64,000 bases of DNA, taken from the NCBI RefSeq assembly GCF_003286085.1, contig NW_020825327.1:620001-684000 (forward strand), in the 5' to 3' direction. A program made the translations under genes and the position numbers. Source of the DNA: Drosophila persimilis (taxonomy: Eukaryota > Arthropoda > Insecta > Diptera > Drosophilidae). A model generated the notes under the pieces. It saw only the letters and a list, made by a program, of their open reading frames with translations. It had not been told where the DNA came from and made no database searches. Below, piece after piece: positions 50,722-62,240 of this stretch. How positions within the stretch are numbered: the stretch's first letter is position 1; each line of letters starts with the position of its first letter.

Positions 50722-51873
50722 TCACCTTTCGGACTGTGTGAAGCGGACGGGTTGCCCTCGATGGCTTCGAGCGTCAGGTATCTCTGGCTCCTTCCACGAA
50801 GGCATCTCTTTCTTTGTGGTGACGGAATCTTCCCACAAAGCCCGGGTCACCTTCGGTAATTTGGAGGCACAAATAGTCACCAGCAAGCTGTCCCAGTTTT
50901 CGGCGGAGACCTTTGAGTGGGCCAGTGCGGTTAAAACCCCTTGGATGGTGCTGAGAAGCTCCTTTAGCGCACGACCTGACTCGGTACCAACGGAAGCCAA
51001 TGAAAGGAGGATATTTATTTGGTTAGTCACCAGGAGCCTGTTATTTTCGTACCGGTCCTGAAGGGCATTCCAGGCAGCCTCGAAGCCGTCATTTGTGAGT
51101 GGGGACTTTTCCACTATGGCCTTCGGATCACCACTGGTCTTAGTGGTGAGGTGGTACAGCTTCTCCACGGGAGACAGCCTGGGATTCTGTATGTAGATCG
51201 CAGTAAACAGGTATCGGAACGTAGGCCAGCGTACGTAATCCCCAGCGAAAACTTCGATGTCGCATGGGGGGAGTCTGCAGCCGCCGTGGAAATCTGGCTG
51301 TGCGGAGGGACGGACTGCTGGTTGTTGGAGCTGATCAGTGAGATCAGCAACGCACTGTTCGTACACCGTAAAACAGTCATCGAACTTCGATTGAAGGTTC
51401 GCTTCAGCCTGCGCACCGTCTTCAGCCACAACCGCGAAACAATTTTTGTGCTCTGCCTCAACCTCCGCCCACATGCTTCGGATTTGGTCACGGTGTACCG
51501 TGGCAAGAGAGGCAGATGGAGTGCGGGGATTCGGAAGGTTTATTCGCTCTCCGAAATGCATAAGTTTGCGTGAGGCTGCTTCAAATGTAGCCATTGCTGT
51601 AGTGGCAGCGGAGTGAGCCATTGTGTGGGAGGGTCGAGAATGGCTTGGACTGCTTTGCGTACGCGCTGGCACCTTAAGCGTGACCGGCGACGGGAATATG
51701 ACCGATCTGGTCTTCGCTCCCGCGGAGCTTGTGGTGGGCCCGGGAGTACTGGATGACTTAACTTTGCGAGTCACCGAGGTGGGTGTTTCTGGGGCGGACG
51801 AGCTGCGTGGTCTTCTGAAACTTGGAGAGGCCACGGACAAAAGTTTTTTGCTCTCTTCACGCCCTGTTGGCAT
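50722..51873 (-). CDS. gag: BEL/Pao Gag region, copy 2
   Basis: 383 codons, the counterpart of 3414-4565, with one amino-acid difference by eye and the same DUF1759-type blocks (WPTFRYLFTAIYIQNP, LSPVEKLYHL). It is part of a broken fossil. Confidence 0.8.
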   Translation of the reverse strand: MPTGREESKKLLSVASPSFRRPRSSSAPETPTSVTRKVKSSSTPGPTTSSAGAKTRSVIFPSPVTLKVPARTQSSPSHSRPSHTMAHSAATTAMATFEAASRKLMHFGERINLPNPRTPSASLATVHRDQIRSMWAEVEAEHKNCFAVVAEDGAQAEANLQSKFDDCFTVYEQCVADLTDQLQQPAVRPSAQPDFHGGCRLPPCDIEVFAGDYVRWPTFRYLFTAIYIQNPRLSPVEKLYHLTTKTSGDPKAIVEKSPLTNDGFEAAWNALQDRYENNRLLVTNQINILLSLASVGTESGRALKELLSTIQGVLTALAHSKVSAENWDSLLVTICASKLPKVTRALWEDSVTTKKEMPSWKEPEIPDARSHRGQPVRFTQSER

Positions 51874-52888
51874 ATTCGGAAATCACACGAAGAAAGGAGA
51901 ACATTCTCCCACTCGGATGAGGAAGTGTGGAGCGAATGGCCACAACCTTGGTTGTATACGGAGATTAGGATGAAAATTGAGGATGAACAATAATATTGAG
52001 GCACGAGGTATCAATATATAGAGTCGGCTGCAAACGGCCGTCTAAAACAATATACCCTCGAAATGCAGGGTAGCGCGTAACTTGACGCTCAGTTACGGTC
52101 AAGCGCGGCACCGAAAAATGTTCTCCCACCAACAACAACGCAAGCGAACACGGTGGAAAAGCGAAAGCGAAAGAAAAAACGAAACGAATGCACCGCTGCT
52201 GCTGCTTGGATGCGTGTGCGTATGGATGTAAGTGCTATGTACGGTGCCTTGAGTTAACGCAATTGAACAACGGGTACAAAACGGTAACCGTTTTAAATAC
52301 AAGAGATGTTTATGTATATAGATATTCAAGAATATGCTACTTTAAAAAGAATGCGTACTTATGAATATGTAAATTAATATGTGCCGGGCGTATGAAATCG
52401 TGTATTATGTTATGGAAAATATAATTAGTTAAGAAAGGGGCGACGTAGTAACCTGTGTTAGTTTATATATGTATGTAATTATAAAACTAAAAAACTGTAG
52501 GCTATTGGACATGCATGGAATAAACACCAAGGTGACTGCAAGAATCTGTGCAGAATATGTATGTGCATATGTATGTACGTTTGTCAGCCGCCAAAGCTCA
52601 GCTGGTAGCTGGGAGAGGAAGGCAGATGAGTTACCGACAGATATGCATACATATGTGTATGAATGTAAGCGCGGATAAAATTGGTCTTGCTGCAGGTGAA
52701 TTCTTTTTATTTCACTGTGGCACAACTGATTGCACAGACAACGGAACTATAAGCACGACCGTTGTATTGGGTGTGTAGATGTGGGTATATACGAGCACTC
52801 GAAGAAGCGGAGAGCGCCCGGAATTGCCTGGAAAAATATGGCGCCGTCGATAGAACAGTAAAAGGAAAGACGCGGCACGTATATATAT

Positions 52889-53482
52889 AGTTAAATATCC
52901 GCAACTCGATTTTAAGTTTTTAAAAAAGACTTTTATTTTACAACTCAAATATCTTTATGTCACAAGATTTAAATGAATTCCCCGACTTGACTTTGGGTCT
53001 GCTTGTCTCAAACGGAACTGATCTCTCTGCTGCTGGCTAGTTTCCATGAGCCCTTCTCTTGGAACTCCCGACTCTGGCTTCGGGCGTTGCTTTCCTCGGC
53101 TGCATCTTCGTGTCGGTGGCGTACGTGCCTGGATCGATATTTGGGGATGCGTCGGCTTTGATGAAAGGCATCCACTGCTGGCGATCGGTGTTGCATTACA
53201 TGACGGAGCTAGGAATGTGATACTCCTTGGTTTTATGTCTAGCTTTGATTGGTCCTCATGAGTGGCGTGATTCTAAAGAATCGATTTCTCGAGAGTGGCG
53301 TGATTCTAATGTTGATGAAACAATGGGGTCCATTGTTTATATTATGGGGGGCCCTAGCTTGGAGTATGGGAAGAAACAGTTATTGATTCTTGAGTGGGGT
53401 CCTGTTACTTGTGTGGATGGGGTGGATGAATTGTACATAAACATAATGTGTATAGGATGTGGGGAATTATGGATATGTCACT
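52889..53482 (-). repeat. 3' LTR of ErrA copy 2
   Basis: 594 bp, from AGTGACATATCC (minus strand, 53482) to ATTTAACT (52889). A polypurine tract (AACTTTGGGGG on the minus strand) lies at 53483-53493. Confidence 0.93.
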
Positions 53483-53509
53483 CCCCCAAAGTTTGTTATT
53501 AGCCTGTCC

Positions 53510-54925
53510 CTAGGCGATTACCCTCGGGTATAGTGACGGGGTGTCAAGTGCGGTGGCTGAGGTTGGTTCCTCTTCTGCTTCTATTATAGGGTTAATACAT
53601 TTAACCGTGACTCTTTTAGAAGTTTTCGTAAATTTAACAGCTACATAACTTAGTAGTACTAATATAATTATGACAAATGAAATTAGTAGACTTATTTGTA
53701 ATAGGTTACTATATTTGGTGTATTGCATAATTATTTCATTAGTTTGGACATACGACAGTGGTTTTATTTTAGTTATGTTGTTGTTGACATAAACATTCTG
53801 GGCAAAATCTAACATTGTGTTTGATATTGTAAATTCATTTAATTGGATTGAACAGTTGTAGATTTTTATAATGGTATTTCCTTCCGCTATGATTTCTTGG
53901 TTTACACAATTCTGGTTTAGCGTTGTTTTTGGAAGATTCCATGTGATTAGTATATTGGTTTCAATAAAGTTTATTTGAAAGTTTTGAAAAGTTTTGGAAT
54001 ATGGACATTTAGTGGGAATTTGCATTAAAATTCTTTGTATACAATTGTCATTGGTTTTCAATCTAGTTTCTTTAACAAATACTTCTTCATTTTTTATGTA
54101 GTACTTGTCGTATGTCATATCTGTTAAAATGTTATTTAATTCGTCTGGATACGGAACGATTTTATAGATTGGTACTTTTGTAATGTCTTTGGGAATGTTG
54201 GAAATTATTAGAATTTCGTTGGTATCGGATTTTAGCCATGTGGAGGTTTTTATATTTAGTATTTTCTCAGAATTTATTTGTTCCAGGTAGTCTTGATTTA
54301 ATAATTTTGGATTAAATATACCGAGCCTAGTTAATTGCATACCTAGTTCTATATCTTCGATATATTCTGTGAAATGTTGTAGATTGAATATCAAAATTTC
54401 TATTTGTTGATTCCTGTCTTTTTCTTCATTTAGTTTGTTTATAACGTTTATTCCGCTATTAACTGCATCTATTACCAAATTTAGTTCATTCATTTGAATG
54501 CTATGGCTGGCTAAATTTTCTATTTTTTGTTCCAAATCGACTTTATCTTCCTGATCTAGTGTTCCAAAGAGATATTTGTAGGCTGTTCCTACTATATTGA
54601 TTAGGCCTCTTTTATTTCTTTTGGTTATTTTTAGCCCGTTCATTTCTCTTTGCAATTTGTCTACTAGATATTTTATTTGGATTATGTCCTGGAATTTAGT
54701 GGCTTGCATTAACAAATTTTGGTATAGTTCTTCGGTTTTAGTTACATTAACAGTTAGATAATGGTATTCGTAATTGATAGGTATGTTAATCGATCCAGTT
54801 TTGAATACCATATATCCGTTTTGGGATTTTATAAGATTTATTTCTATGTTTTGGCCCTGTGCCATTACGATGGTAATTATGAGGAAGATGAGGATTTTAA
54901 TTGTGTTGAAGTTCGCCGATTCCAT
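53510..54925 (-). CDS. env: Env of ErrA copy 2 (looks whole)
   Basis: 471 codons. The N-terminus has a hydrophobic signal-like segment (ILIFLIITIVMAQG, residues about 8-22). A basic cleavage-like site KRNKRGL (about residues 102-108) precedes a hydrophobic, fusion-peptide-like stretch. Coiled segments and Cys residues follow, then a membrane anchor (LLISFVIIILVLLSYVAV, near residue 410) and an acidic tail. This is the baculovirus-F-like envelope fusion protein of insect errantiviruses, in the family made from a spliced RNA. It overlaps the pol end slightly. Confidence 0.85.
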   Translation of the reverse strand: MESANFNTIKILIFLIITIVMAQGQNIEINLIKSQNGYMVFKTGSINIPINYEYHYLTVNVTKTEELYQNLLMQATKFQDIIQIKYLVDKLQREMNGLKITKRNKRGLINIVGTAYKYLFGTLDQEDKVDLEQKIENLASHSIQMNELNLVIDAVNSGINVINKLNEEKDRNQQIEILIFNLQHFTEYIEDIELGMQLTRLGIFNPKLLNQDYLEQINSEKILNIKTSTWLKSDTNEILIISNIPKDITKVPIYKIVPYPDELNNILTDMTYDKYYIKNEEVFVKETRLKTNDNCIQRILMQIPTKCPYSKTFQNFQINFIETNILITWNLPKTTLNQNCVNQEIIAEGNTIIKIYNCSIQLNEFTISNTMLDFAQNVYVNNNITKIKPLSYVQTNEIIMQYTKYSNLLQISLLISFVIIILVLLSYVAVKFTKTSKRVTVKCINPIIEAEEEPTSATALDTPSLYPRVIA

Positions 54926-57900
54926 TAACTTCCTCGGTTTCTCTGGAATTATTATATTTGCTTGTATTAGATTTCTTCTTTTTCTTGAATTTTGATTTAT
55001 AATGAGTTATTTTCCTACCCCTATTCTTTTCTTCATAATGTTTTTCGTCTACCTGTCTAATTTCGCCCGTCCTTTTGAAAGGATTTGTTACCTTAGACTT
55101 AAGTAGAGGTGATAGTTTATAGCGGGTATCTACTTCATACTCTATGCGGTTTTTATTTAATTGAGTGATTTTATTCACTTTATTTAGTTGGGTGTCATAA
55201 TCAGGTGAGCCTGCATAAATGAATATATCAGCTGGTGTCCTATTTGTGGTATTATGTTTGGTTTTATGATTATAAGTATAAAGAATTAATTCAAACTTCG
55301 TGAATCTATCTTCTGGGTTATCCTCGCTAGATATTATTCTTAATTTTTCATTTACTGTTTTATGAAATCTTTCTACGTCAGATATTCCATTTTTGCTGGA
55401 AGTGATCTCTATTTTGACGTTTTCCGCATTCAGCCATGCTTGCAATGCTGTGCACATAAAAGCTGAATCTTTATCGGCTTTGATTTCAATTGGTTTGCCC
55501 ATCTCGTTAAAAACTTTCATGGTGGCTCTTTTTGCTTCTAACCAGTCACGACTTTTTACATCTACAAGAGTGGCAAACTTCGAGTATGCGTCAATACATG
55601 ATAGGAACTGTTGGTTACCAACCATATAGAAATCCATGACGTATTTCTCTCTGATGTTCAGTATTTCCGGTGTAGTTTCGAATGCCAACTTCGTATTTCT
55701 ATGCTCTGTTTTGGCAATATTACAAGTAGGACATTCGTTTATGATGTTTTGGATTAGTTTTTGATAATCCGGGTAATAGTATTTTCCCCTAAACCAATTG
55801 ACGGTTTTCTCTATCCCTGGATGGAGTAAGCCTTTATGATTCTTTAATATGGTTTCTTTAAATTCAGCGTAATTCTGAATATCTAGGAGTTTCGTGCTTG
55901 ATTTAATAGCTTTGGTTATATTGTTAGAATTAATGATTTCTAAATAGGCTTTTTGGAATGGAGAAAATCTATTTCGTTATGGAAATATAATGCGCTCTTT
56001 TTGGTGCATAGATATTCCTTTATTATATCCTTCGCTAAGGTGTTAGTCATTTCCTTATACGTGATCTTGATGATTAGCTTGTGAAAATAACGAATTGTTT
56101 CTACCTTATCTTCATTGCCTTTTATTAGCTCAATTTGCCGATTGTAATAGTTAATTGGTCTTTCCGTGATAGCAATGTGATTTAGATTGTCTTCCTGTGC
56201 GCTATGTACAGTTGTACCAACGCTATTGGAAGCTTCTACCAGGAGATTTGCATTAATCTTTACCCTTGATAAGGCATCAGCTACATGATTTTCTTTGCCT
56301 GGTAGATATTTCATTTCAAAATCAAACTCATTCAGTTTTATTTTCCACCTTTGTAATTTCATATTTGGCTCCTTGAGGTTGTTCAACCAAATCAAGGGCT
56401 TATGATCGCTTTGTATCTCGAATGTTCTACCGAACAGGTATGAACGGAAATACTTGGTTGCCCATACGATCGCTAATAATTCCTTTTCGATGGCTGAATA
56501 GTTTATTTCATGTTCATTTAGGGTTCTGCTAGCGTAGCAGATCGGTTTGTGTTCTTGTGACAAGACCGCTCCCAATGCTATGTTACTAGCGTCGGTTGTT
56601 ACCGTGAACATTTTGTCAAAGTCTGGGAACGCAAGGATAGGGTCTGAGGTGATGAGTAACTTTAGTCTCTCAAATGCCTCGACGTACTTTTCTTCCAATG
56701 GGTCTATGACAGCTCCTTTCTTTAGTTTGAGTGTCATGGGTTTTGCTATGTTTGCAAAATTAGGAATGAATTTCCTGTAGAACCCGCACAGACCTAAGAA
56801 TGACTTTATTTGTTTAGTCGTTTCTGGTATTGGAAATTTGACAATGGCAGAGATTTTGCCTGGATTTGGTACTATTCCTTCAGTAGTGACTACATGACCT
56901 AGGAATTCAGTTTCCTTTTTCATGAATTCACATTTATCCATTTGTAGCTTCAAGTTGGCGTCTCTCAACTTTCCAAATACTCTCCTTAGTGACAACAAGT
57001 GTTCTTCCAATGAAGTGGAAAATATAATGATGTCATCCAAGTATACAAAGCAATCTTTGAAGATTAACTCTTCTAGCAGATTGTTCATACATCTTTGGAA
57101 GGTAGCTGGGGCAGTGGTTAGCCCAAAGGGCATACGAGTGAACTCGTAATGTCAATGCTTAGTGGAGAACGCATTTTTGGGGATTGAGCTAGGTTCCATG
57201 GGTATTTGATGGAAACCTTTTGCTAAATCGATTGTCGTAAAATACTGACATTTACCTAGTTTGTCTAGGATTTCATCCATTCTTGGAGTTGGGAATTTGT
57301 CCTTAACTGTTATTTCATTTAGACTTCTATAGTCTACTACCATTCGATATTTTTGCTTTCCTGAAGCATCTATCTTCTTCGGAATCATAGATATGGGCGA
57401 GCAGTAAGGAGAATTCGACTTTCGAATTATTCCCTGCCTGATCATATCTTTGATTTGCTGGTTTACCTCCTGATCATGTATCTGGGCATATTTGTAGATT
57501 TGTAGACCGGGTCTTCATGCTGAGTTTTGATCTCGTGCTTGATTGTACTTGTGAAAGTCAAATTGTCACCTTCTCTGTACTGCACATCCTTAAACTCATA
57601 TAAGACCTTCTTTAACTCTTCCCTCTCTTCGTCGTTTAAGTGTTCCAATCTTAATTGATTACATTCCCTAAATTCACTGTCTAGAGCGGAAGCGAAGTAT
57701 TGATCTCCCTCTGGAGATGGGTCAAGGCACTTAGGTGCGATCTTCTCTTCTTTTGTAGAGGGATCAGTGCACTTCTGTGCGGTCTTGCCGGCTTCAATAG
57801 CTTCTCCACTCTGAATGATTGGGTACGACCTAGCTCCTAGTGTTACAGTGTCATTTCTGTAATCGATGACGGCTTTACTTGCCATCAAGTATTCTCTTCC

Positions 57901-58180
57901 TAATAAAATATCATAATTTTCGGAAAAGTTATGTATGTAGAACTTTTGTTCGGACGGACATGTTTTGTTCGCATTCCTCATTATACTCTTAGTTAAACGG
58001 ACAGGTCCATTGATGGTATGGACCGTAAGGTTATCGTCTTTTATCTCGGAATCTGTATAAGTTTCTTTCATGATGTTGATCGATGATCCCGAGTCAGCGA
58101 TACACCTTAATATTCTTTTATTAATGGTAATGTTTATATAGGGTCCTCCTCGGTCCTCCGAGGCGGCTTGATGAAAATTT
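54897..58180 (-). pseudogene. pol: Pol of ErrA copy 2
   Basis: Domains in order down the minus strand: protease (LRCIADSGSSINIM, near 58110), reverse transcriptase ([37 protein letters not shown]), RNase H ([32 protein letters not shown]) and integrase (VMDFYMVGNQQFLSCIDAYS; IKADKDSAFMC; ISDVERFHKTVNEKLR). A Lys-rich C-terminus reads into the start of env. It is broken in a few places. Confidence 0.85.
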
Positions 58181-59046
58181 ACGTCCATCTTCGTTTGGCC
58201 ACTCTGGCTCTCCCTCCCTCTTTTAGTAGGTTGGTTGGGTCCACTCCCACTAGCTTGGTTTTGAGATATTTGCTGATTGAATGGATTCTGAGCCCTATCT
58301 TGATTCAAGGAATTTTTGAACTCATTGTATAATCCAGGATTTTGGGAATTTTGATTTTGATTTGTTCGATTAGTCTGACCTGTTCCAGATGAACTCTGAG
58401 TTTGATTGTGATAGTTAGTAGTATTATAATTTGGATAATAGTTTCCAACATTCTTTCGATTTGATTGAGACGATTTCGATTGATCTTTATTTGTACCTGA
58501 ATCTGTTGTACTAGCTTCGTACAATCCTTCTTCTTGTGCTGCCTTCTTAAGATTAGACTATTAGATTAGGTAATATCTTTTCTTGCTAAGGTCATGAACA
58601 TTCTGTCAGGAAGTTTTCGAGTAATGACATCTTTAATTGTGTTGTTCAAAGCGTTTTTATAAATGACATTATTTTCTGGTATGTTTTCTAAGTTTAGCTT
58701 ATTGTTTATTAATGTTTATGTTTGTTTATAGTTGTCGTAAGAGTTCTTCATATGGTGTGTGATTTTTGAACTCGTTGATCAGCGCCGTCTTCAGTTCGAG
58801 CCACGTGTTGGGTTGTTTCATTTGCGATATGCGTTGTGCCTCTCCTGACAGTTGGATCTCGGTCGCTCCAAATAGGAACCTTTGTTGGCGAAGATCTTCA
58901 ATTGGATATAATCCGCATACATATTCGATTCGTTTGATAAATGAGCTTAGCTGTCCAGATGAACCGTCATAGGCAGGTATTTGTCGGATCGACAGCAGTG
59001 CCTGGTTCAAGTGGATTTCGCTCAATGATAGTGGTGGTAACGCCAT
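58180..59046 (-). pseudogene. gag: Gag of ErrA copy 2
   Basis: Starts MALPPLSLSEIHLNQALLSI at 59046. The capsid-like part (GSSGQLSSFIKRIEYVCGLY; TWLELKTALINEFKNH) is followed by a Gln/Asn/Ser-rich region (NQNQNSQNPG), and no CCHC knuckle is seen, as usual in errantiviruses. It is broken. Confidence 0.75.
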
Positions 59047-59339
59047 GTTGTTGGTGTTGATTGGGTTTTGTTTTGTTTTCAGTAGTTTTGAACTTTATTT
59101 TGGTTCACTTGTAAGTTTTTTGATTTTGTATTTAGTGTTTCACTGTTCTTGGTGGATCACTATCTCCGCTTACTTCAGTTCACTTAATTTTAGTTTTTCA
59201 AATCGTATGTGCTCGTAACACATAGGTTCTTTGGCGGATTTCACAATTTTATTAACGATTCCGGGATTACGTGATCACAGTAATTAGAAATTACACAAGC
59301 TGACCATTACCGAAATATAGGAGTTAATTTTAAACGAAA

Positions 59340-59356
59340 TCCTACCGACTGCGCCA
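59340..59356 (-). other. Primer-binding site of ErrA (tRNA-Ser type)
   Basis: The minus strand reads TGGCGCAGTCGGTAGGA directly at the 5' LTR end. This is the tRNA-Ser-complementary primer site of the 17.6/297 group; its first base is the last LTR base. Confidence 0.85.
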
Positions 59357-59949
59357 GTTAAATTTCCGCAACTCGATTTTAAGCTTTTAAAAAAGACTTT
59401 TATTTTACAACTTAAATATCTTTATGTCACAAGATTTAAATGAATTCCCCGACTTGACTTTGGGTCTGCTTATCTCAAACGGAACTGATCTCTCTGCTGC
59501 TGGCTAGTTTCCATGAGCCCTTCTCTTGGAACTCCCGACTCTGGCTTCGGGCGTTGCTTTCCTCGGCTGCATCTTCGTGTCGGTGGCGTACGTGCCTGGA
59601 TCGATATTTGGGGATGCGTCGGCTTTGATGAAAGGCATCCACTGCTGGCGATCGGTGTTGCATTACATGACGGAGCTAGGAATGTGATACTCCTTGGTTT
59701 TATGTCTAGCTTTGATTGGTCCTCATGAGTGGCGTGATTCTAAAGAATCGATTTCTCGAGAGTGGCGTGATTCTAATGTTGATGAAACAATGGGGTCCAT
59801 TGTTTATATTATGGGGGGCCCTAGCATGGAGTATGGGAAGAAACAGTTATTGATTCTTGAGTGGGGTCCTGTTACTTGTGTGGATGGGGTGGATGAATTG
59901 TACATAAACATAATGTGTATGGGATGTGGGGAATTATGGATATGTCACT
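59356..59949 (-). repeat. 5' LTR of ErrA copy 2
   Basis: 594 bp, same ends as the 3' LTR. Confidence 0.93.
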
Positions 59950-60560
59950 ATATGTATATATGTCTAGCCGAATGGGACCAGGAGGTGAGGATCCACTGGA
60001 GATGGGCTGATGGGGAATCCGTACTTATCTTGGAGGTGGGGAATTATCCGCCGGTGCTTGCTGGGGTGGACTTCTCCTTATGTTTAGGCGAAGATCCGGC
60101 TTGAAGGACCAATATTTGTAGTGGGGCGGACGAAGCTCAAGTCTCCAACGACGATATGGATGATCCAGTGCTACCTCCTAGTAGCCGTCGCAAGAAATGA
60201 AATGCCGTGGTGCTTCGGGGCATATATGTATGTAGTATTTATTTCGGGGGTCGCGCGGTAGATCGGGCGTTTGAAACGGGGGTTGAAACGTAACTAAGCT
60301 AGGCCTTATGATCTATGCTCTATGATGGCTTGAGCGCCGGGTGGATCGTGGATCGTAAAATCTCCCGAGCGCCCCTCCGAGCGCGCGAGAGCGAGTTGGG
60401 ACCGGAGCGCACGAAGTTGGCACAGTGCGCGGCACTCATCTGCTGCTGTCCTGAACAATCTTAATCATGTTGTAGCTCCAGATTCCCAGTACTCTCTTCG
60501 GGTACTCTGCAATTATCGTATTTACTTTTATTCGATTTTTTCTTGCTTTTGAATTTCATT

Positions 60561-61919
60561 TTATAGTGGGTGATTTTCCTCTTCAAAGTGCTTTTCGTCT
60601 ACTTGCCTAATTTCCCCTGTTCTTTTGAACGAATTGGTTGTTTTTGTTTTAACTAGGGGTGCACTCTTGTAGCGTGTGTCTACTTCAAAGTCGATTCTAT
60701 CGTTATTCAAATGATTGATCTTCCTAACTTTATTCAGTTGGGTGTTATAATCTGGTAGTCCGGCGTACAGGAAGATATTATGAACCGTTTTATGGTTATA
60801 AATGTATAGAATTAACTCGAATTTTGTGAGCTTGTTCTCTATGTTATCCTCGCTTGAAATAATTCTTAATTTTTCATTGATCGTTTTATGTAGCCGTTCT
60901 ACATCAGAAACTCCGTTTTTACTGGTAGTGATTTCGATTTTCACATTTTCCGCATTCAACCATTCTTGCAATGCTGCGCACATAAAGGCTGAATCTTTGT
61001 CGGCTTTAATTCCCTGTGGCTTGCCGATTTCGTTAAAGACTTTTATGATGGCTCTCTTAGTTTCTAACCAGTCACGACTCTTAACTTCTACAAGGGTAGC
61101 GAATTTAAAATATACATCGATGGATGATAGGAATTGTTGATTGCCTACCAAATAGAAATCCATGACATACTTTTCTCTGATATTTTGTATTTCAGGGGTG
61201 ATTTCGAAGGTTAGATTGGTGTTACGATGCTCTGTTTTAGCAACGTTGCACGTAGGACATTCATTGATGATATTTTGGATTAACTTTTGATAATCGGGGT
61301 AGTAGAATTTTCCTTTAAACCAATTAGTGGTCTTTTCGATACCTGGATGAAGTAGCTCTTTATGATTCTTCAATATTTGTTCCTTGAATTCGGAGTAGTT
61401 CGGAATATCTATGAGTTTGGTACTGGATTTAATCAGTTTAGTCAAGTGATTGGGACTGATTATCTCCAGGAATGCCCTTTGGAACAGTGGGAAGTCTACT
61501 TCATTACGGAAATATAGTGCACTCTTTTTGGTACACAAATATTCCTTTATTATATTTTTGGCTAATGACTCTGTAATTTCAGTATATGTGATTTTTATCA
61601 GTATCTTGTGGAAATAGTGGGATGTTTCTACCTTATTCTCATTACCTTTAATCAGTTCTATTTGCCTATTATAGTAACTGATTGGTCGCTCTGTAAGTGG
61701 AATATAATTTGTATTATCTTCTTGCGTGCTATGGACCGTTGCACAATCACTATTAATGGTTTCCCCGAGTAGGTTTTCGTTAATCTTTACTCTTGATAGC
61801 GCATCGGCTACATGGTTCTCCTTTCCTGGTAAATATTTTATTTTGAAGTCAAATTCATTTAATTTGATCTTCATATGTAGCTTCATATTTGGTTCCTTGA
61901 GGTTATTCAAACAAATCAA
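60561..61919 (-). CDS. pol: ErrB Pol, RNase H end and integrase (block 2)
   Basis: A 452-codon open stretch. [19 protein letters not shown] marks the RNase H end, KNHKELLHPGIEKTTNWF and CPTCNVAKTEHRN the zinc-binding integrase start. The core is VMDFYLVGNQQFLSSIDVY, IKADKDSAFMCAAL and GVSDVERLHKTINEKLR. It lacks upstream RT because only a pol fragment is present. A Lys-poor linker leads toward the env start. It is clearly related to, but diverged from, ErrA Pol. Confidence 0.8.
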   Translation of the reverse strand: MICLNNLKEPNMKLHMKIKLNEFDFKIKYLPGKENHVADALSRVKINENLLGETINSDCATVHSTQEDNTNYIPLTERPISYYNRQIELIKGNENKVETSHYFHKILIKITYTEITESLAKNIIKEYLCTKKSALYFRNEVDFPLFQRAFLEIISPNHLTKLIKSSTKLIDIPNYSEFKEQILKNHKELLHPGIEKTTNWFKGKFYYPDYQKLIQNIINECPTCNVAKTEHRNTNLTFEITPEIQNIREKYVMDFYLVGNQQFLSSIDVYFKFATLVEVKSRDWLETKRAIIKVFNEIGKPQGIKADKDSAFMCAALQEWLNAENVKIEITTSKNGVSDVERLHKTINEKLRIISSEDNIENKLTKFELILYIYNHKTVHNIFLYAGLPDYNTQLNKVRKINHLNNDRIDFEVDTRYKSAPLVKTKTTNSFKRTGEIRQVDEKHFEEENHPL

Positions 61920-62020
61920 GGGTTTATGATCACTTAATACCTCAAACGTTTTACCAAACAGGTATGGTCTGAAATACTAAGTTGCTCAAACTATAGCTAG
62001 TAATTCCTTTTCTATTGCTG

Positions 62021-62240
62021 ATATATATTGCTGGATACGCGGCATCTATTGTTTTATGTTCAACTTCTAGCTTAGGGTGTTTGTTTACATTGCCGGCTAT
62101 CGGCTACACGTGGTCCACTTCGAGCGTGAGATTGTTTATGGGGGTTCGAGGCTGAGGGTGTCGGATTGTTTATAGTATGTGGGTTCAGGGCAATAGACAT
62201 AGATAAGGGTATGCGGAGCATGGACTATAGATATGTCACT
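62021..62240 (-). repeat. Partial ErrB LTR (block 2)
   Basis: About 220 bp beginning AGTGACATATCTATAGTCC (minus strand) after the polypurine tract AACGATGGGGG. It abuts pol at about 62020. The matching piece in block 1 is 37906-38125. Confidence 0.75.

Larger units (their letters stand above)
52889..59949 (-). mobile_element. 17.6/297/tom-type errantivirus ErrA copy 2, full length
   Basis: A 7,061-bp provirus on the minus strand with two 594-bp LTRs, a tRNA-Ser primer site, gag, pol, env and a polypurine tract, flanked by ATAT (52885-52888 and 59950-59953). The sister BEL copy at 5584-5602 is the empty site. The two LTRs differ at about six positions by eye (about 1%), so the insertion is recent. 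Env looks whole; gag and pol carry roughly four or five breaks in total. The primer type, env and TATATA target place it in the 17.6/297/tom group of errantiviruses. Confidence 0.92.
45405..60457 (-). mobile_element. BEL/Pao fragment, copy 2, interrupted by CR1-like LINE and ErrA
   Basis: BEL parts lie at 45405-45539, 49380-52888 and 59954-60457. Gag is at 50722-51873, nucleocapsid- and protease-like parts at about 49658-50568, the RT start below about 49660, and LTR/leader from 51874 up to 60457. It is near-identical to copy 1 at 1920-6096, with the same inner end. It is broken in several places and carries two later insertions, each with a target duplication. Confidence 0.85.
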
